Part shown: one piece after another, positions 12,478 through 22,305 of the stretch
Layout of the letters: every line of letters begins with the position of its first letter
Position numbering within the stretch: the first letter of the stretch is position 1
From: Streptomyces albireticuli
GTDB taxonomy: Bacteria; Actinomycetota; Actinomycetes; Streptomycetales; Streptomycetaceae
NCBI RefSeq assembly: GCF_002192455.1
Contig: NZ_CP021744.1
Location: 992,001-1,056,000, forward strand
Direction: 5' to 3'
DNA: 64,000 bases
Translations under genes and position numbers: made by a program
The notes under the pieces: model-generated
Seen by the model: the letters and a program-made list of their open reading frames with translations, nothing else
Told to the model about the DNA's origin: nothing
Database searches by the model: none

Positions 12478-12843
12478 TCAGGAGGTCTTCCGCAGCAGCC
12501 AGGCGTTCGGCGTGAAGGAGGAGTTGACGAAGACCACGCAGCCGCCGCTGTAGTAGGTCTGGACCTTGGTCCAGCCGCTCGGCGGTTGCGCGGAGGCGCA
12601 GGCGTTGACCTGGGTGCCGACGGGGAGACCGTCCAGTTGCTTGATCATCTTGATGTTCGAGCCGCTCATCACGCGGCACGAGGCGCTGGTGCCCCAGTTC
12701 ACGTCGACCCAGCCGTCCGGGGTCATCGAGTCGGCGCACACCGTGCGGGTCTCGCCCGGCGACGCCTGGGCCGGGCTCGCCGTGACGGAGGCGACGAGCG
12801 TCGCGCCGAGAAGTGCCAGACCCGCGGTGCGGAGTCGTCTCAT
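12478..12843 (-). CDS. Small secreted protein of unknown function
   Basis: A 121-residue precursor. MRRLRTAGLALLGATL starts a Sec signal peptide with twin arginine near the N-terminus, a hydrophobic core and a probable cleavage after SPAQA at about residue 27. The mature part has four cysteines (VCADSM, SCRV, NACAS, GGCVVF), which likely form two disulfides, and two short repeats around GWVDVNWGTSASCRV and GWTKVQTYYSGGCVV. That suggests a duplicated small beta domain of SH3-like type. The ATG at 12843 follows GGGAGA. It is probably monocistronic. Function is not recognised. Confidence 0.8.
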   Translation of the reverse strand: MRRLRTAGLALLGATLVASVTASPAQASPGETRTVCADSMTPDGWVDVNWGTSASCRVMSGSNIKMIKQLDGLPVGTQVNACASAQPPSGWTKVQTYYSGGCVVFVNSSFTPNAWLLRKTS

Positions 12844-12878
12844 GGGGTGTCTCCCAAGCGTGAAGAGTGCGCTGACGT

Positions 12879-12895
12879 GCTGATCGGTGATCAGC
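12879..12895. promoter_or_regulatory. 17-bp palindrome upstream of secreted-protein gene
   Basis: GCTGATC-GGT-GATCAGC, a perfect 7-bp inverted repeat with a three-base spacer, centred about 44 bases before the secreted-protein start. The size and position fit an operator for a dimeric repressor, but no regulator is identified. Confidence 0.35.
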
Positions 12896-12976
12896 GTTGG
12901 CCACGGCATTCAACGGCCTGTGTGAAGGGCTTGTGGAGAGCATTTTCGGCCATGAAAGGCGCCGCGAAGGGCCTGC

Positions 12977-13013
12977 GGCAAAGCCGCCGCACCCGGTGCT
13001 CGGCGGCTTTGCC
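12977..13013. terminator. Terminator hairpin after secreted serine hydrolase
   Basis: A perfect 13-bp stem, GGCAAAGCCGCCG (12977-12989) and CGGCGGCTTTGCC (13001-13013), with an 11-base loop. It lies about 116 bases after the stop of the minus-strand hydrolase gene and before the promoter of the next minus-strand gene. Confidence 0.75.
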
Positions 13014-13128
13014 CGGCACCGGGCCGACGTGCCGCGCCCTCCTGCGCGTCGCGCACTCAGCGGCGGCGGTCACCTGTGTCGACCACAAGGTGGGTACCAG
13101 GGGCCTTGAGGGCCGCCCGGGTTGTCGT

Positions 13129-14349
13129 CTAGCGGTTCACCGGGCCGAGCGCCGCCCGGGCCGCCGGCTTCTTGTCGCTCTTGGTGGCGGTCCCGCAGAA
13201 CTCGCCCTCGAACATGTTCTCGAAGGGCGGGCTCTGGTCGAGCCAGTCACCGTTGATGTTGAAGGTCAGCATGTGCTTGCCGTCCCGCGTGCCGGCCGCA
13301 CCGGAGAGCGAGCCCCAGACGACGCCGTCGTGGCCGTACACCTGGACGCCGCAGGTCAGCTTGCGGGAGATGATGCCGAGCCCGTAGGTGTAGTGCTCGC
13401 CGGTCTCGACGGTGGTGAGCATCGCGTCGAGCTGCTTCTTCGGCAGCAGCTTGCCCTGGAGCAGCGCGCTGTAGAAGCGGTTGAGGTCGCCGCTGGTGCT
13501 CACGACCTCGCCGGTGGCGCCGGACCAGGACGGCCGGTACTCGGTGGCGTCGTAGATCCGCGGGCCCGGGTTGGGCACGTAGAGCTTGGAGTAGCCGACG
13601 GGGTGCGGGGCCGGCAGCTTCGGGTCGGTGCCCGGGAAGGTCGTCTCCTTCAGGCCGAGCGGCTTGACGATGCGGCGCTCCACCTCGCGGGCGTACGGCT
13701 TCCCGGTGACCTTCTCGATGATCATGCCGCCGAGGACGAAGTTGGTGTTGGAGTAGCGCCAGCCCTTGCCCGGCTCGAAGTCGGGGCCGTACTTGATGCC
13801 CATGGCGACGATCTGCTCGGGCGTCTTGATGTCGTAGCGGTGCTCGAAGAACCCGGGGCCGTTCATCTCCTTGTCCCACTCCGGGGTGTACACCATGTCG
13901 TGCACGCCGCTGGTGTGGTTGAGGAGCTGACGGATCGTGATCTTGGTGGCGTCGTAGCCGTTGCCCTTCACGACGCCGGGCAGGCGGCGCTCCAAGGAGT
14001 CGTCCAGGCTCAGCTTGCCCTCGGCCTCCAGCTGGAGCAGGACGGTGGCGACGAAGGACTTGGTGATGCTGCCCGCACGGAAGTGGTCGTCAGCGGTCCG
14101 CTTGCGCTTGGCGTCCGTGTCGGCGTAGCCGGCCGAGCCGGACCAGGTGCCCTGGGGCGTCCAGGTCCCGGCGGCGACGCCCGGCATGCCCGCGGCGACG
14201 AGGCCGTCCAGGGCGGCCTGCGTCGCGGCGTGCGAGCCCTTGCCCTGCGTCGTGGCGCCGGCCGGGACGACCGCCGCGCCCCCGACGACACCCGCCGCGG
14301 TGAGCGCGACCAGCGCACCCCGCAGAACCTTCGATATGTGCTTGGACAT
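13129..14349 (-). CDS. Secreted serine hydrolase, class C beta-lactamase / DD-peptidase fold (S12)
   Basis: A 406-residue precursor with a Sec signal peptide (MSKHISKVLRGALVALTAAG, cleavage near residues 32-33 after PAGA). The S12 catalytic motifs are present: SITK (Ser-X-X-Lys, about residues 94-97), YSN (in WRYSNTN, about 198-204) and HDG (in YGHDGVVWG, about 346). Known relatives include the Streptomyces R61 D-alanyl-D-alanine carboxypeptidase and esterases of the same fold, so a cell-wall peptidase or an esterase is likely. A true beta-lactamase is less likely. The ATG at 14349 follows GGGGGA. It stands alone between cobM and the terminator at 13.0 kb. Confidence 0.88.
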   Translation of the reverse strand: MSKHISKVLRGALVALTAAGVVGGAAVVPAGATTQGKGSHAATQAALDGLVAAGMPGVAAGTWTPQGTWSGSAGYADTDAKRKRTADDHFRAGSITKSFVATVLLQLEAEGKLSLDDSLERRLPGVVKGNGYDATKITIRQLLNHTSGVHDMVYTPEWDKEMNGPGFFEHRYDIKTPEQIVAMGIKYGPDFEPGKGWRYSNTNFVLGGMIIEKVTGKPYAREVERRIVKPLGLKETTFPGTDPKLPAPHPVGYSKLYVPNPGPRIYDATEYRPSWSGATGEVVSTSGDLNRFYSALLQGKLLPKKQLDAMLTTVETGEHYTYGLGIISRKLTCGVQVYGHDGVVWGSLSGAAGTRDGKHMLTFNINGDWLDQSPPFENMFEGEFCGTATKSDKKPAARAALGPVNR

Positions 14350-14421
14350 GCGTATCCCCCTATGAAACAGCGTGGCCGGTCGACTGCCACATGATCATTT
14401 GGGGGTAAGCATAGGCTGCCC

Positions 14422-15171
14422 TCAGTGGTCGCGGCGGTCCCGTCCGGTCGAGTACAGATAGCTGTCCGGGAACTGCTCCGCCGCCAGCGCGCGGCCCACG
14501 AGGATGACCGCCGTACGGACCACCCCGGCCTCCGCCACCTGCCCCGCGATGTCGGCCAGCGTGCCGCGCAGGACGATCTCGTCGGGGCGGCTGGCCATGG
14601 CGACGACGGCCGCGGGGCAGTCCGCGCCGTAGTGCGGGAGCAGCTCGGCGACGACGCGGTCGGTGTAGCGGGCCGCCAGATGGAGGACGAGCAGGGCGCC
14701 GCTACGGCCGAGCGTCGCGAGGTCCTCGCCGGGCGGCATCGGGGTGGCCTGCTGGGCGACGCGGGTGAGGATGACCGTCTGGCCGACGGTCGGCACGGTC
14801 AGCTCGCGGCCGAGCGCCGCGGCGGCCGCGGCGAAGGAGGGCACGCCGGGCACGATCTCGTACGGGATCCCGGCCGCGTCCAGGCGGCGCATCTGCTCGG
14901 CGACGGCGCTGAAGACGGCCGGGTCGCCGGAGTGCAGCCGGGCGACGTCCTGGCCGGCCTCGTGGGCGCGGACGAACTCCGCCGTGATCTGCTCCAGGTC
15001 CAGCCGGGCGGTGTCCACGAGCCGGGCGCCGGGCGGGCAGTCGGCGAGGAGCTCCCGGGGGACGAGGCTGCCCGCGTAGAGGCAGACTTCGCAGCGGGCC
15101 AGGGTCCGCGCGCCCCGCACCGTGATGAGGTCGGCGGCGCCGGGGCCGGCGCCGATGAAGTACACGGTCAT
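14422..15171 (-). CDS. cobM: Precorrin-4 C11-methyltransferase CobM
   Basis: CobM adds the C11 methyl group to precorrin-4 with SAM to give precorrin-5. The 249-residue protein begins [20 protein letters not shown], with the SAM-pocket glycine motif. It also has [23 protein letters not shown] and the [15 protein letters not shown] loop, all typical of CobM/CbiF. The ATG at 15171 overlaps the cobL stop by four bases (ATGA), so it is coupled to cobL. The alternative longer frame lacks family sequence before this ATG. CobM should act after CobJ and before CbiD. Confidence 0.95.
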   Translation of the reverse strand: MTVYFIGAGPGAADLITVRGARTLARCEVCLYAGSLVPRELLADCPPGARLVDTARLDLEQITAEFVRAHEAGQDVARLHSGDPAVFSAVAEQMRRLDAAGIPYEIVPGVPSFAAAAAALGRELTVPTVGQTVILTRVAQQATPMPPGEDLATLGRSGALLVLHLAARYTDRVVAELLPHYGADCPAAVVAMASRPDEIVLRGTLADIAGQVAEAGVVRTAVILVGRALAAEQFPDSYLYSTGRDRRDH

Positions 15172-16427
15172 GGCTGGAGCTCTCCTTGTACGGGTTCGGC
15201 CACGGGTCCCCGCGGCTTGGTCACGGACCACTGCGTGACCGGCATGGCCTGCCGCCAGCCGGTGAAGCCGCCGACGGGGACGGCCCGCGCCACGGCGAGG
15301 CGGGTCAGCTCGCCGCCGTGCCGCCGGTACCACTCGGTGAGCAGCGCCTCGGATTCGAGGGTGACGGTGTTGGCGACCAGCCGGCCGCCGCCGGGCAGCG
15401 CCTCCCAGCAGGCGTCGAGCAGGCCGGGGGCGGTGAGCCCGCCGCCCACGAAGATCGCGTCCGGCGTGGGCAGCCCGGCCAGGGCCACCGGGGCGGCGCC
15501 GGTGACGACGCGCAGGGCGGGCACGCCGAGCGCCTCGGCGTTACGGGCGATCCGGCCGGCCCGTACGGGGTCGCGCTCGACGGCGACGGCGCGGCAGGAG
15601 CGGTGGGCGCGCATCCACTCGACGCCGATGGAGCCGGAGCCGCCGCCCACGTCCCACAGCAGCTCGCCGGGTGCCGGGGCGAGCGTGGCGAGCGTCACCG
15701 CCCGTAGATGACGCTTCGTCAGCTGCCCGTCGTGCTCGAAGGCGTCGTCCGGGAGGCCGGGCGTGAGCGGGAGGCGCGGCGCGCCGGGGGTGGCCCGGCA
15801 CTCGACGGCGAGGACGTTCAGCGCGTCGCCGGGCGGGTGCGGCCAGCCCTCGGCCGGGCCCTCGGCGCGGCGCTCGCGCGGGCCGCCGAGCTGCTCCAGC
15901 AGGGTCAGCCGGCTCGGCCCGAAGCCGCGCGCGGTCAGCAGCTCCGCCACCTCGGCCGGGGTGCCGGCCCCGGCGCTGAGCACCAGCAGGCGGCGGCCCG
16001 GGTGCAGCGCGGTGACGAGCGCGCCGAGCGGCCGGCCGACCAGGCTGACCACCTCGGTGTCGTCCAGCGGCCAGCCGAGCCGGGCGCAGGCGTAACTGAC
16101 GGAGGAGGGGTGCGGCAGCACCCGCAGCCGGGCCGGGTCGCCGAGGACGTCCACGAGCGTGCGGCCGATGCCGAAGAACATGGGGTCGCCGCTGGCGAGC
16201 ACGCAGACGCGCCGCCCGGCGTGGGCGGCCAGCAGGCCGGGCACGGCGGGGCGCAGCGGCGACGGCCAGGGGACGCGCTCGCCGGTACAGTCCTCCGGGA
16301 GCAGATCCAGCTGGCGCGGTCCGCCGACGACCACCTCGGCGGCGCGGAGCGCCTCCCGGGAACCGGGGGCGAGGCCGGGCCAGCCGTCGGCACCGATGCC
16401 TACGACGGTCACGGGGGCATGGCTCAC
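15168..16427 (-). CDS. cobL: Precorrin-6Y C5,15-methyltransferase (decarboxylating) CobL
   Basis: CobL methylates C5 and C15 and decarboxylates the C12 acetate of precorrin-6B, giving precorrin-8X. The 419-residue protein is the usual CbiE-CbiT fusion. CbiE (about 1-210) contains [26 protein letters not shown] and [13 protein letters not shown]. CbiT (about 225-410) contains the class I SAM motif [18 protein letters not shown] and [10 protein letters not shown]. The GTG at 16427 gives [15 protein letters not shown]. It is the first gene of the short cobL-cobM operon and is divergent from the tsaD-like gene, with 142 bp between. Confidence 0.95.
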   Translation of the reverse strand: MSHAPVTVVGIGADGWPGLAPGSREALRAAEVVVGGPRQLDLLPEDCTGERVPWPSPLRPAVPGLLAAHAGRRVCVLASGDPMFFGIGRTLVDVLGDPARLRVLPHPSSVSYACARLGWPLDDTEVVSLVGRPLGALVTALHPGRRLLVLSAGAGTPAEVAELLTARGFGPSRLTLLEQLGGPRERRAEGPAEGWPHPPGDALNVLAVECRATPGAPRLPLTPGLPDDAFEHDGQLTKRHLRAVTLATLAPAPGELLWDVGGGSGSIGVEWMRAHRSCRAVAVERDPVRAGRIARNAEALGVPALRVVTGAAPVALAGLPTPDAIFVGGGLTAPGLLDACWEALPGGGRLVANTVTLESEALLTEWYRRHGGELTRLAVARAVPVGGFTGWRQAMPVTQWSVTKPRGPVAEPVQGELQP

Positions 16428-16523
16428 GGGGTCTCGTACCTCGGGGGTTCGCGGCGGTCGGGGAGCACGGGAACTCTACTGACCAGCGACGACGGCGGCA
16501 CAGCCGGGACTGTGTCCCCGCAG

Positions 16524-16540
16524 TTGCATACAATGTGCAA
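16524..16540 (+). promoter_or_regulatory. Palindromic operator over the tsaD-alaS promoter
   Basis: TTGCA (16524-16528) and TGCAA (16536-16540) form an interrupted inverted repeat. Between them lies TACAAT (16529-16534), a good -10 hexamer about 36 bases before the tsaD start. No clear -35 box is present. A regulator bound here would cover the -10 element, so repression, or activation with a distorted promoter, is plausible. Confidence 0.5.
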
Positions 16541-16569
16541 TTACTACAGAAGGCGGGAGGCAGCGCGGC

Positions 16570-17640
16570 GTGAAGCGTTCACCGGTGGTGCTGGGGATCG
16601 AGTCGTCCTGCGACGAGACCGGTGCGGGTCTGGTCCAGGACGGAAAGCTGCTGGGCCACTCGGTGGCGTCCAGCATGGACGAGCACGCGCGCTTCGGCGG
16701 CGTCGTGCCGGAGATCGCGGCGCGCGCGCACGTGCACGCGGCGGCGCCGGTCGTCCACGCGGCGCTGGCCGACGCGGGTCTGACCATGAGTGACATCGAC
16801 GCGGTCGCCGTCACGACCGGCCCCGGCCTGTCCGGCGCGCTCCAGGTGGGCGTCGCGGCGGCGAAGGGCTTCGCGTACTCGCTGGGCGTGCCGCTCTACG
16901 GCGTGCACCACCTCGCGGGGCACGTGGCCGCCGACACCCTGGAGCACGGGCCGCTGCCCAACCCCTGCATGGTGCTGATCGTCTCCGGCGGCCACACCTC
17001 GCTGCTGCTCGTACGGGACCTGGCGCGCGACCCGATCGTCCACCTCGGCGACACCCTCGACGACGCCGCGGGCGAGTGCTTCGACAAGGTCGCCCGGGTC
17101 TTCGGGCTGCCCTACCCCGGCGGCCCGGCCGTCGACCGGGCGGCGCGCGAGGGCGACCCGCGCGCGGTGGCGTTCCCTCGCCCGCTCACGGGCCCGCGCG
17201 ACGACCGCTACGCGTTCTCCTTCTCCGGCCTGAAGACGGCCGCCGCGCGCTGGGCCGAGCAGCACCGGGCCGCGGGGCTGCCGCTGCCGGTGGCCGACGG
17301 CGCCGCCTCCCTCCAGGAGGCCATCGCCGACGTCCTCACCCGCAAGGCCGTCGCCGCGTGCAAGGAGCACGGCGTGGACACGCTCGTCGTGGTCGGCGGC
17401 GTGGCCGCCAACTCCCGGGTGCGGGCCCTGGCCGAGGAGCGGTGCGCCAAGGCCGGCATAACCCTGCGGGTGCCGCCGCTGCGGCTGTGCACGGACAACG
17501 GCGCCATGATCGCCGCGGTCGGTGACCTGCTGGTGCGGGCGGGCGCGGAGCCGGCGCCGCTGGACGTGTCGATCGACCCGTCGGCACCGCTGGAGTACGC
17601 GGCGCTGCACCCGGTCGCCCGCAAAGCCGTAGTCGCGTAA
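16570..17640 (+). CDS. tsaD: TsaD-family tRNA t6A37 threonylcarbamoyltransferase, probable second copy
   Basis: TsaD transfers the threonylcarbamoyl group from TC-AMP to A37 of tRNAs that read ANN codons. The 356-residue protein is complete. It has [14 protein letters not shown] at the N-terminus, a metal-binding H-X3-H (HLAGH, about residue 115), [37 protein letters not shown] and [13 protein letters not shown]. In Streptomyces the housekeeping tsaD normally follows tsaB and rimI; here neither is present and the neighbour is alaS, so this looks like an extra copy. The GTG at 16570 follows GGGAGG by about ten bases. The space before alaS has GC-rich hairpins, so read-through is uncertain. Confidence 0.9.
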   Translation: MKRSPVVLGIESSCDETGAGLVQDGKLLGHSVASSMDEHARFGGVVPEIAARAHVHAAAPVVHAALADAGLTMSDIDAVAVTTGPGLSGALQVGVAAAKGFAYSLGVPLYGVHHLAGHVAADTLEHGPLPNPCMVLIVSGGHTSLLLVRDLARDPIVHLGDTLDDAAGECFDKVARVFGLPYPGGPAVDRAAREGDPRAVAFPRPLTGPRDDRYAFSFSGLKTAAARWAEQHRAAGLPLPVADGAASLQEAIADVLTRKAVAACKEHGVDTLVVVGGVAANSRVRALAEERCAKAGITLRVPPLRLCTDNGAMIAAVGDLLVRAGAEPAPLDVSIDPSAPLEYAALHPVARKAVVA

Positions 17641-17738
17641 GCCCGAGGCCGCCGCCGCGCCCCGCGCGGCGGCGCCGCCCCACCGCCGGTCCGGGACCGC
17701 CGGACCGGCCGTGCCACCTGAACCTCCCGGAGTTCCGC

Positions 17739-20384
17739 ATGCGTACCGCCGAGATCCGTTCCCGCTTCCTCGACTACTTCGCCGCCCGCGGCCACACCGT
17801 CGTCCCCAGCGCGCCGCTGCCCACGCCCGACCCGACGCTGCTGTTCGTCAACGCCGGCATGGTGCCCTTCAAGCCGTACCTGACGGGTGAGGCGCAGCCG
17901 CCGTGGGGGCGCGCGACGAGCGTGCAGAAGTGCATCCGCACCCTGGACATCGAAGAGGTCGGCCGCACCACCCGGCACGGGTCGTTCTTCCAGATGAACG
18001 GCAACTTCTCGTTCGGCGACTACTTCAAGGAAGAGGCCATCTCCTACGCCTGGGAGCTGTCCACCTCCCCCGTCGCCGAGGGGGGCTTCGGACTCGACCC
18101 GGACCGGATCTGGGCGACCGTCCACCACGCGGACGACGAGGCGGCCGAGCTGTGGCGGCGGATCTCCGGGCTGCCGCGGGAGCGGATCGTCCGCCGGGGC
18201 GACGAGGACAACTTCTGGTCCATGGGCGTCCCCGGCCCCTGCGGCCCCTGCTCCGAGCTCTTCTACGACCGCGGCCCCGCCCTCGGCCGCGAGGGCGGTC
18301 CCACCGTGGACGAGGACCGCTACATGGAGTTCTGGAACCTCGTCTTCATGCAGTACGAGCGCGGCGAGGGCACCGGCAAGGCCGGGTATCCCATCCTGGG
18401 CGAGCTGCCGCGCCGCAACATCGACACCGGCATGGGCCTGGAGCGCATGGCGACGCTCCTCCAGGGCGTCGACAACCTCTACGAGATCGACGAGACCCGG
18501 CCGATCCTCGACCGGGCCGCCGAGCTGACCGGCGCCCGCTACGGGGCCGACGCGGAGGCGGACGTCCGCCTGCGGGTGGTCGCCGACCACGTCCGCACCG
18601 CCCTGATGCTGCTCGCCGACGGCACCGCGCCCGGCAACGAGGGCCGCGGCTACGTGCTGCGCCGCATCCTGCGCCGGGCCGTCCGCTCGGTGCGCCTGCT
18701 CGGCCACCAGGACCCCGCCCTGCCCGAGCTGCTGCCGGCGGCCCGCGACTGCATGGCCGCGAGCTACCCCGAGGTGGCCGAGGAGTTCGACCGCATCTCG
18801 CAGCAGGCGTACGCGGAGGAGGACGCCTTCCGCTCCACCCTGCGGCAGGGCACGACCGTGCTCGACACGGCCGTCGCCGAGGTCAAGGCGGCCGGCGGCC
18901 GGAGGCTCCCGGGCGACCGGGCGTTCCTGCTGCACGACACCTACGGCTTCCCCATCGACCTGACGCTGGAGATGGCCGAGGAGCAGGGCGTCGAGGTCGA
19001 CCGCGAGGGCTTCACCGCGCTCATGGCCGAGCAGCGCGAGCGGGCCCGCGCCGACGCCCGCGCCCGCAAGTCCGGCGGGGCGCTGGACACCTCCGCGCTG
19101 CGCTCGGTGCTCGACGCGCACGGCCCCACGGACTGGCGGGCCTACGACACGCTGCTGACCGACTCCAAGGTGCTGGCCCTGCTCGGGCCGGCCGGGCCGC
19201 TGCCGGTGGTGCGCGCCGGGGAGATCGCCACGGTCGTCCTGGACCGCACCCCGTTCTACGCCGAGTCCGGCGGCCAGGACAGTGACGCGGGCGCGCTGAC
19301 CGGCGCCTCCGTGGAGGCCGAGGTGCTGGACGTCCAGCGGCCCCTGCCCGGCCTGGTGACCCATCAGGTGCGGGTGACGGCGGGCGAGTTGGCCGTGGGC
19401 GACGGTGTGCGGGCGGCCGTCGACGCCGAGTGGCGGCTCGGCGCCCGCCAGGCGCACTCCGGTACGCACGTGCTGCACGCGGCGCTGCGCCAGGTGCTCG
19501 GCCCCACCGCGCTCCAGGCCGGCTCGTACAACCGGCCCGGCTACCTGCGCCTGGACTTCCCCTGGCGCGGTGCGCTGGGCCAGGCCGCCCGCAGCGAGGT
19601 CGAGGAGGCCGCGAACCGCGCCCTGCGCCGGGACCTGGCCGTGGACGTGCGCTGGATGACGCTGCCCGAGGCCAAGGAGCTGGGCGCGCTCGCGCTGTTC
19701 GGCGAAACCTACGGCGAGCGGGTGCGGGTCGTGGAGATCGGCGGCGCGTGGTCGCGCGAGCTGTGCGGCGGCACGCACGTCGAGCACGCCTCGCAGATCG
19801 GGCTGGTGGCGCTGACCGCCGAGTCGTCGGTGGGCGCGGGCATGCGGCGGCTGGAGGCGGCGGTCGGCGTCGAGGGCTTCGGCTACCTGGCGCGCGAGCG
19901 CGACCTGGTGGCCCGGCTCGCGGAGCAGCTCCAGGCGCCCCGCGCGCAGCTGACCGACCGGGTGGCCGTGCTGCTCGACCGGCTCAAGGCCGCCGACCAG
20001 CGGGCCGAGGAGCTGCGGCAGCGGGCCGCGGCCGGGCGCGCGGCGGAACTCGCCGCCGCCGCGGCCGAGGTCTCCGGCACCCTCGCCGTGACCGCGACCA
20101 CGGACGGCGACGCCCGCGCCCTGGCGCTGGCCGTACGCGACCGCCTGCCGGACACCCGGCCGGGCGTGGCGGTGATCGGCTCGGACTCCGGCGGCAAGGC
20201 CGTGGTGGCCGTCGCGGTCAACAAGGCGGGCCGGGCGGCCGGCCTCTCGGCCGCGGCGCTGGTGAAGTCGCTGCTGAACGGGCGCGGGGGTGGCAACGAC
20301 GACGTCGCCCAGGGTGGTGGCCTGGCGGTGGACGCCCTGCCGGGGACGCTGGCGCGGCTGCCGGAACTGCTGCCGCGCGGCTGA
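17739..20384 (+). CDS. alaS: Alanyl-tRNA synthetase, probable second copy
   Basis: AlaRS charges tRNA-Ala. The 881-residue protein is full length. The catalytic core (about 1-400) contains [20 protein letters not shown] and [15 protein letters not shown]. The editing domain keeps both zinc motifs, H-X3-H in [12 protein letters not shown] (about residue 570) and CGGTHVEH (about residue 675). A C-terminal oligomerisation/C-Ala region ends [14 protein letters not shown]. All active-site and editing signatures are present, so it should be functional. The ATG at 17739 follows GGAG by six bases. In Streptomyces the housekeeping alaS usually lies in a conserved group with ruvX, mltG and aro genes, none of which is here. 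Confidence 0.93.
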   Translation: MRTAEIRSRFLDYFAARGHTVVPSAPLPTPDPTLLFVNAGMVPFKPYLTGEAQPPWGRATSVQKCIRTLDIEEVGRTTRHGSFFQMNGNFSFGDYFKEEAISYAWELSTSPVAEGGFGLDPDRIWATVHHADDEAAELWRRISGLPRERIVRRGDEDNFWSMGVPGPCGPCSELFYDRGPALGREGGPTVDEDRYMEFWNLVFMQYERGEGTGKAGYPILGELPRRNIDTGMGLERMATLLQGVDNLYEIDETRPILDRAAELTGARYGADAEADVRLRVVADHVRTALMLLADGTAPGNEGRGYVLRRILRRAVRSVRLLGHQDPALPELLPAARDCMAASYPEVAEEFDRISQQAYAEEDAFRSTLRQGTTVLDTAVAEVKAAGGRRLPGDRAFLLHDTYGFPIDLTLEMAEEQGVEVDREGFTALMAEQRERARADARARKSGGALDTSALRSVLDAHGPTDWRAYDTLLTDSKVLALLGPAGPLPVVRAGEIATVVLDRTPFYAESGGQDSDAGALTGASVEAEVLDVQRPLPGLVTHQVRVTAGELAVGDGVRAAVDAEWRLGARQAHSGTHVLHAALRQVLGPTALQAGSYNRPGYLRLDFPWRGALGQAARSEVEEAANRALRRDLAVDVRWMTLPEAKELGALALFGETYGERVRVVEIGGAWSRELCGGTHVEHASQIGLVALTAESSVGAGMRRLEAAVGVEGFGYLARERDLVARLAEQLQAPRAQLTDRVAVLLDRLKAADQRAEELRQRAAAGRAAELAAAAAEVSGTLAVTATTDGDARALALAVRDRLPDTRPGVAVIGSDSGGKAVVAVAVNKAGRAAGLSAAALVKSLLNGRGGGNDDVAQGGGLAVDALPGTLARLPELLPRG

Positions 20385-20393
20385 CACCGCTGC

Positions 20394-20590
20394 GCGGGGC
20401 TTTGTCCCCTACCCGCCCCTTCCCGTAACCGGGGCTCCGCCCCGGACCCCGGTCCTCAAGCTCCCCCAGCTACCGCTGGGAGGTGCCCCCAGACGGGCTG
20501 AAAATCAGCCCGTCCGGCGCTTGAGGACATTCGGGAAGGGGCGGGGTGGGGAAAAAGCCCCGCGCAGCGGCACACCCACCCGCACCCACC
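20394..20590. repeat. Intergenic palindromic repeat, copy A
   Basis: A roughly 195-bp imperfect palindrome between the convergent alaS and SDR genes. Its outer arms (around CCGCCCCTTCCCG and CGGGAAGGGGCGGGG) pair, and inner arms include CTCCCCCAGC-TACC-GCTGGGAG and CAGACGGGCTG-AAAA-TCAGCCCGTC. The core 20428-20500 (73 bp) occurs again, without a mismatch, in opposite orientation at 62580-62652. It is short, non-coding and sits at gene ends, so it resembles the mobile or terminator-like intergenic palindromes of Streptomyces. It probably ends transcription from both sides. Confidence 0.85.
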
Positions 20591-20593
20591 CGC

Positions 20594-22159
20594 CTACAGA
20601 CCCGCCCCCGCCCGCCGCGCGATGTTCCGGGCCATCCCCCCGAACACCACCGCGTGAAACGGCGCCACACTCCACCAGTACGCGTGCCCCGCCAGCCCGT
20701 GCGGATGGAACAGCGCCCGCTGACGGTACGTGGCACGAGCCGGCCCCTCCGGGGTCACCGTCAGTTCGAGCCAGGCCAGGCCCGGCAGCCGCATCTCGGC
20801 GCGCAGCCGCAGCGTCCGCCCGGCCTCCAGCTCCTCGACCCGCCAGAAGTCGAGGGAGTCACCGACCCGCAGCCGGTGCGGGTCACGGCGGCCCCGGCGC
20901 AGGCCGACGCCGCCCACGAGGCGGTCCAGCAGGCCGCGGGCCGACCAGGCGAGCGGGAAGGAGTACCACCCGTTCTCGCCCCCGATGCCTTCGACGACGC
21001 GCCAGAGCGCCGCGGCCGGGGCGTCGACGGTCACCTCGCGCCGGTCCTCGTAGAGGCTGCCGCCGGACCAGTCGGGGTCGGAGGGCAGCGGGTCGCTGGG
21101 CGCGCCGGGCAGGGAGGCGGAGGACCAGCGGGTGGCGACGTCGGCGTCGCGCACCCGCTGGAGGGCCAGGCGGACGGCCTCGTCGAAGCCGACCGGGCCC
21201 TCGGGCGGGTCGGGTACGTACCGGGCGATGTCGTGCTCGCGGCACACCGCCTCGTGGCGCAGCGACTCGACGAGCGGGCGGGCGATGCCGCCGGGTACGG
21301 GCGTCACCAGGCCGACCCAGAGGCTGGAGAGCCGGGGCGAGAGCACGGGCACGGGAAGGATCACCCGGCGCGGGAGGCGGGCGACGGCCGCGTACCGCTC
21401 CATCATCCGTCGGTAGGTGAGGACCTCGGGGCCGCAGATGTCGAAGCCGCGGCTGACGTCGGCGGGCAGCCGGGCGGCGCCCAGCAGGTAGCGCAGCACG
21501 TCGCGGACGGCGATGGGCTGCACCCGGGTGCCCACCCACTTCGGGGTGACCATCGCGGGCAGTCGTTCGGTGAGGTACCGCAGCATCTCGAAGGAGGCCG
21601 AGCCGGATCCGATGATCACGGCGGCGCGGAGCTGGGCGGTGGGGACGCCGCTGCGGAGCAGGATGCGGCCGACCTCGGCGCGGGAGCGCAGGTGCGGGGA
21701 GAGGTCGCGCTCGGCCACCTGCCGGGGCGACGGTCCGCCCAGGTAGACGATGCGGCGGACGCCGGCGTCCTTCGCGGCGCGGCCGACGGCGAGCGCGGCC
21801 CGCCGGTCGGTCTCCTCGAAGTCCCGGCCGCTGCCGAGGGCGTGCACGAGGTAGTAGAGGACGTCGACGTCCGCGAAGGCGCGGGGGAGCGTCTCCGGGC
21901 GGGTCACGTCGCCCTTGACGGCCTCGACGCGGTCCGCCCACGGCTGGTCGCGCAGCCGCCCCGGGTCGCGGACCAGGCAGCGCACCCGGTAGCCGGTGTC
22001 CAGGAGCCGGGGGACGAGCCGTCCGCCGATGTAGCCGGTGGCCCCGGCGACGAGCACCCGCGGCGGGGCTTCTCCACCGGCCCCACCGGCCCCGCCCGCC
22101 CCGTCGGCCTTGCCGTCGGCGTCCTCTTCCCGGCCGTGGTCGTGCGCTGTCGCGTCCAT
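20594..22159 (-). CDS. NAD(P)-binding SDR-like protein with C-terminal DUF2867 domain
   Basis: A 521-residue protein with two parts. Residues about 32-330 form an atypical extended SDR of the NmrA/UDP-sugar epimerase kind, with VLVAGATGYIGGRLVPRLLD as the NAD(P) loop (G-X2-G-X2-G) and VLYYLVHALGSGRDFEETDR. Residues about 350-520 match the DUF2867 pattern (GGENGWYSFPLAW, ATYRQRALFHPHGLAGHAYW). The same pairing is common in actinomycetes and the reaction is not known. The ATG at 22159 follows GGGAGAG. The N-terminal 30 residues are low-complexity and probably disordered. Confidence 0.85.
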   Translation of the reverse strand: MDATAHDHGREEDADGKADGAGGAGGAGGEAPPRVLVAGATGYIGGRLVPRLLDTGYRVRCLVRDPGRLRDQPWADRVEAVKGDVTRPETLPRAFADVDVLYYLVHALGSGRDFEETDRRAALAVGRAAKDAGVRRIVYLGGPSPRQVAERDLSPHLRSRAEVGRILLRSGVPTAQLRAAVIIGSGSASFEMLRYLTERLPAMVTPKWVGTRVQPIAVRDVLRYLLGAARLPADVSRGFDICGPEVLTYRRMMERYAAVARLPRRVILPVPVLSPRLSSLWVGLVTPVPGGIARPLVESLRHEAVCREHDIARYVPDPPEGPVGFDEAVRLALQRVRDADVATRWSSASLPGAPSDPLPSDPDWSGGSLYEDRREVTVDAPAAALWRVVEGIGGENGWYSFPLAWSARGLLDRLVGGVGLRRGRRDPHRLRVGDSLDFWRVEELEAGRTLRLRAEMRLPGLAWLELTVTPEGPARATYRQRALFHPHGLAGHAYWWSVAPFHAVVFGGMARNIARRAGAGL

Positions 22160-22305
22160 GGGTCCACGCTCTCCCGCCGTGGGTACGTCGCGCCAGGCGG
22201 GGCTGGCCTTACGGGTGCGGCGCGCCCGGAAACGGCGTGACCGCCCGCCCGGGGATCCCGGGCGGGCGGTCACGGCGGCGTGCGGAGGGACGGTGCCCGG
22301 TGCGG

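Noticed and set aside
12259..12480. Plus-strand ORF starting MAEPEVPDAREAPPW
   Set aside because: No ribosome site, and it continues antisense through the secreted-protein gene.
13115..13140. GTCGTCTAGCGGTTC string that resembles the 5' part of some tRNAs
   Set aside because: It is the reverse complement of the end of the secreted hydrolase gene (stop codon region) and has no cloverleaf.
17208..20387. 1,059-codon open frame antisense to alaS and tsaD
   Set aside because: High GC leaves many false open frames; the plus strand encodes complete AlaRS and TsaD.
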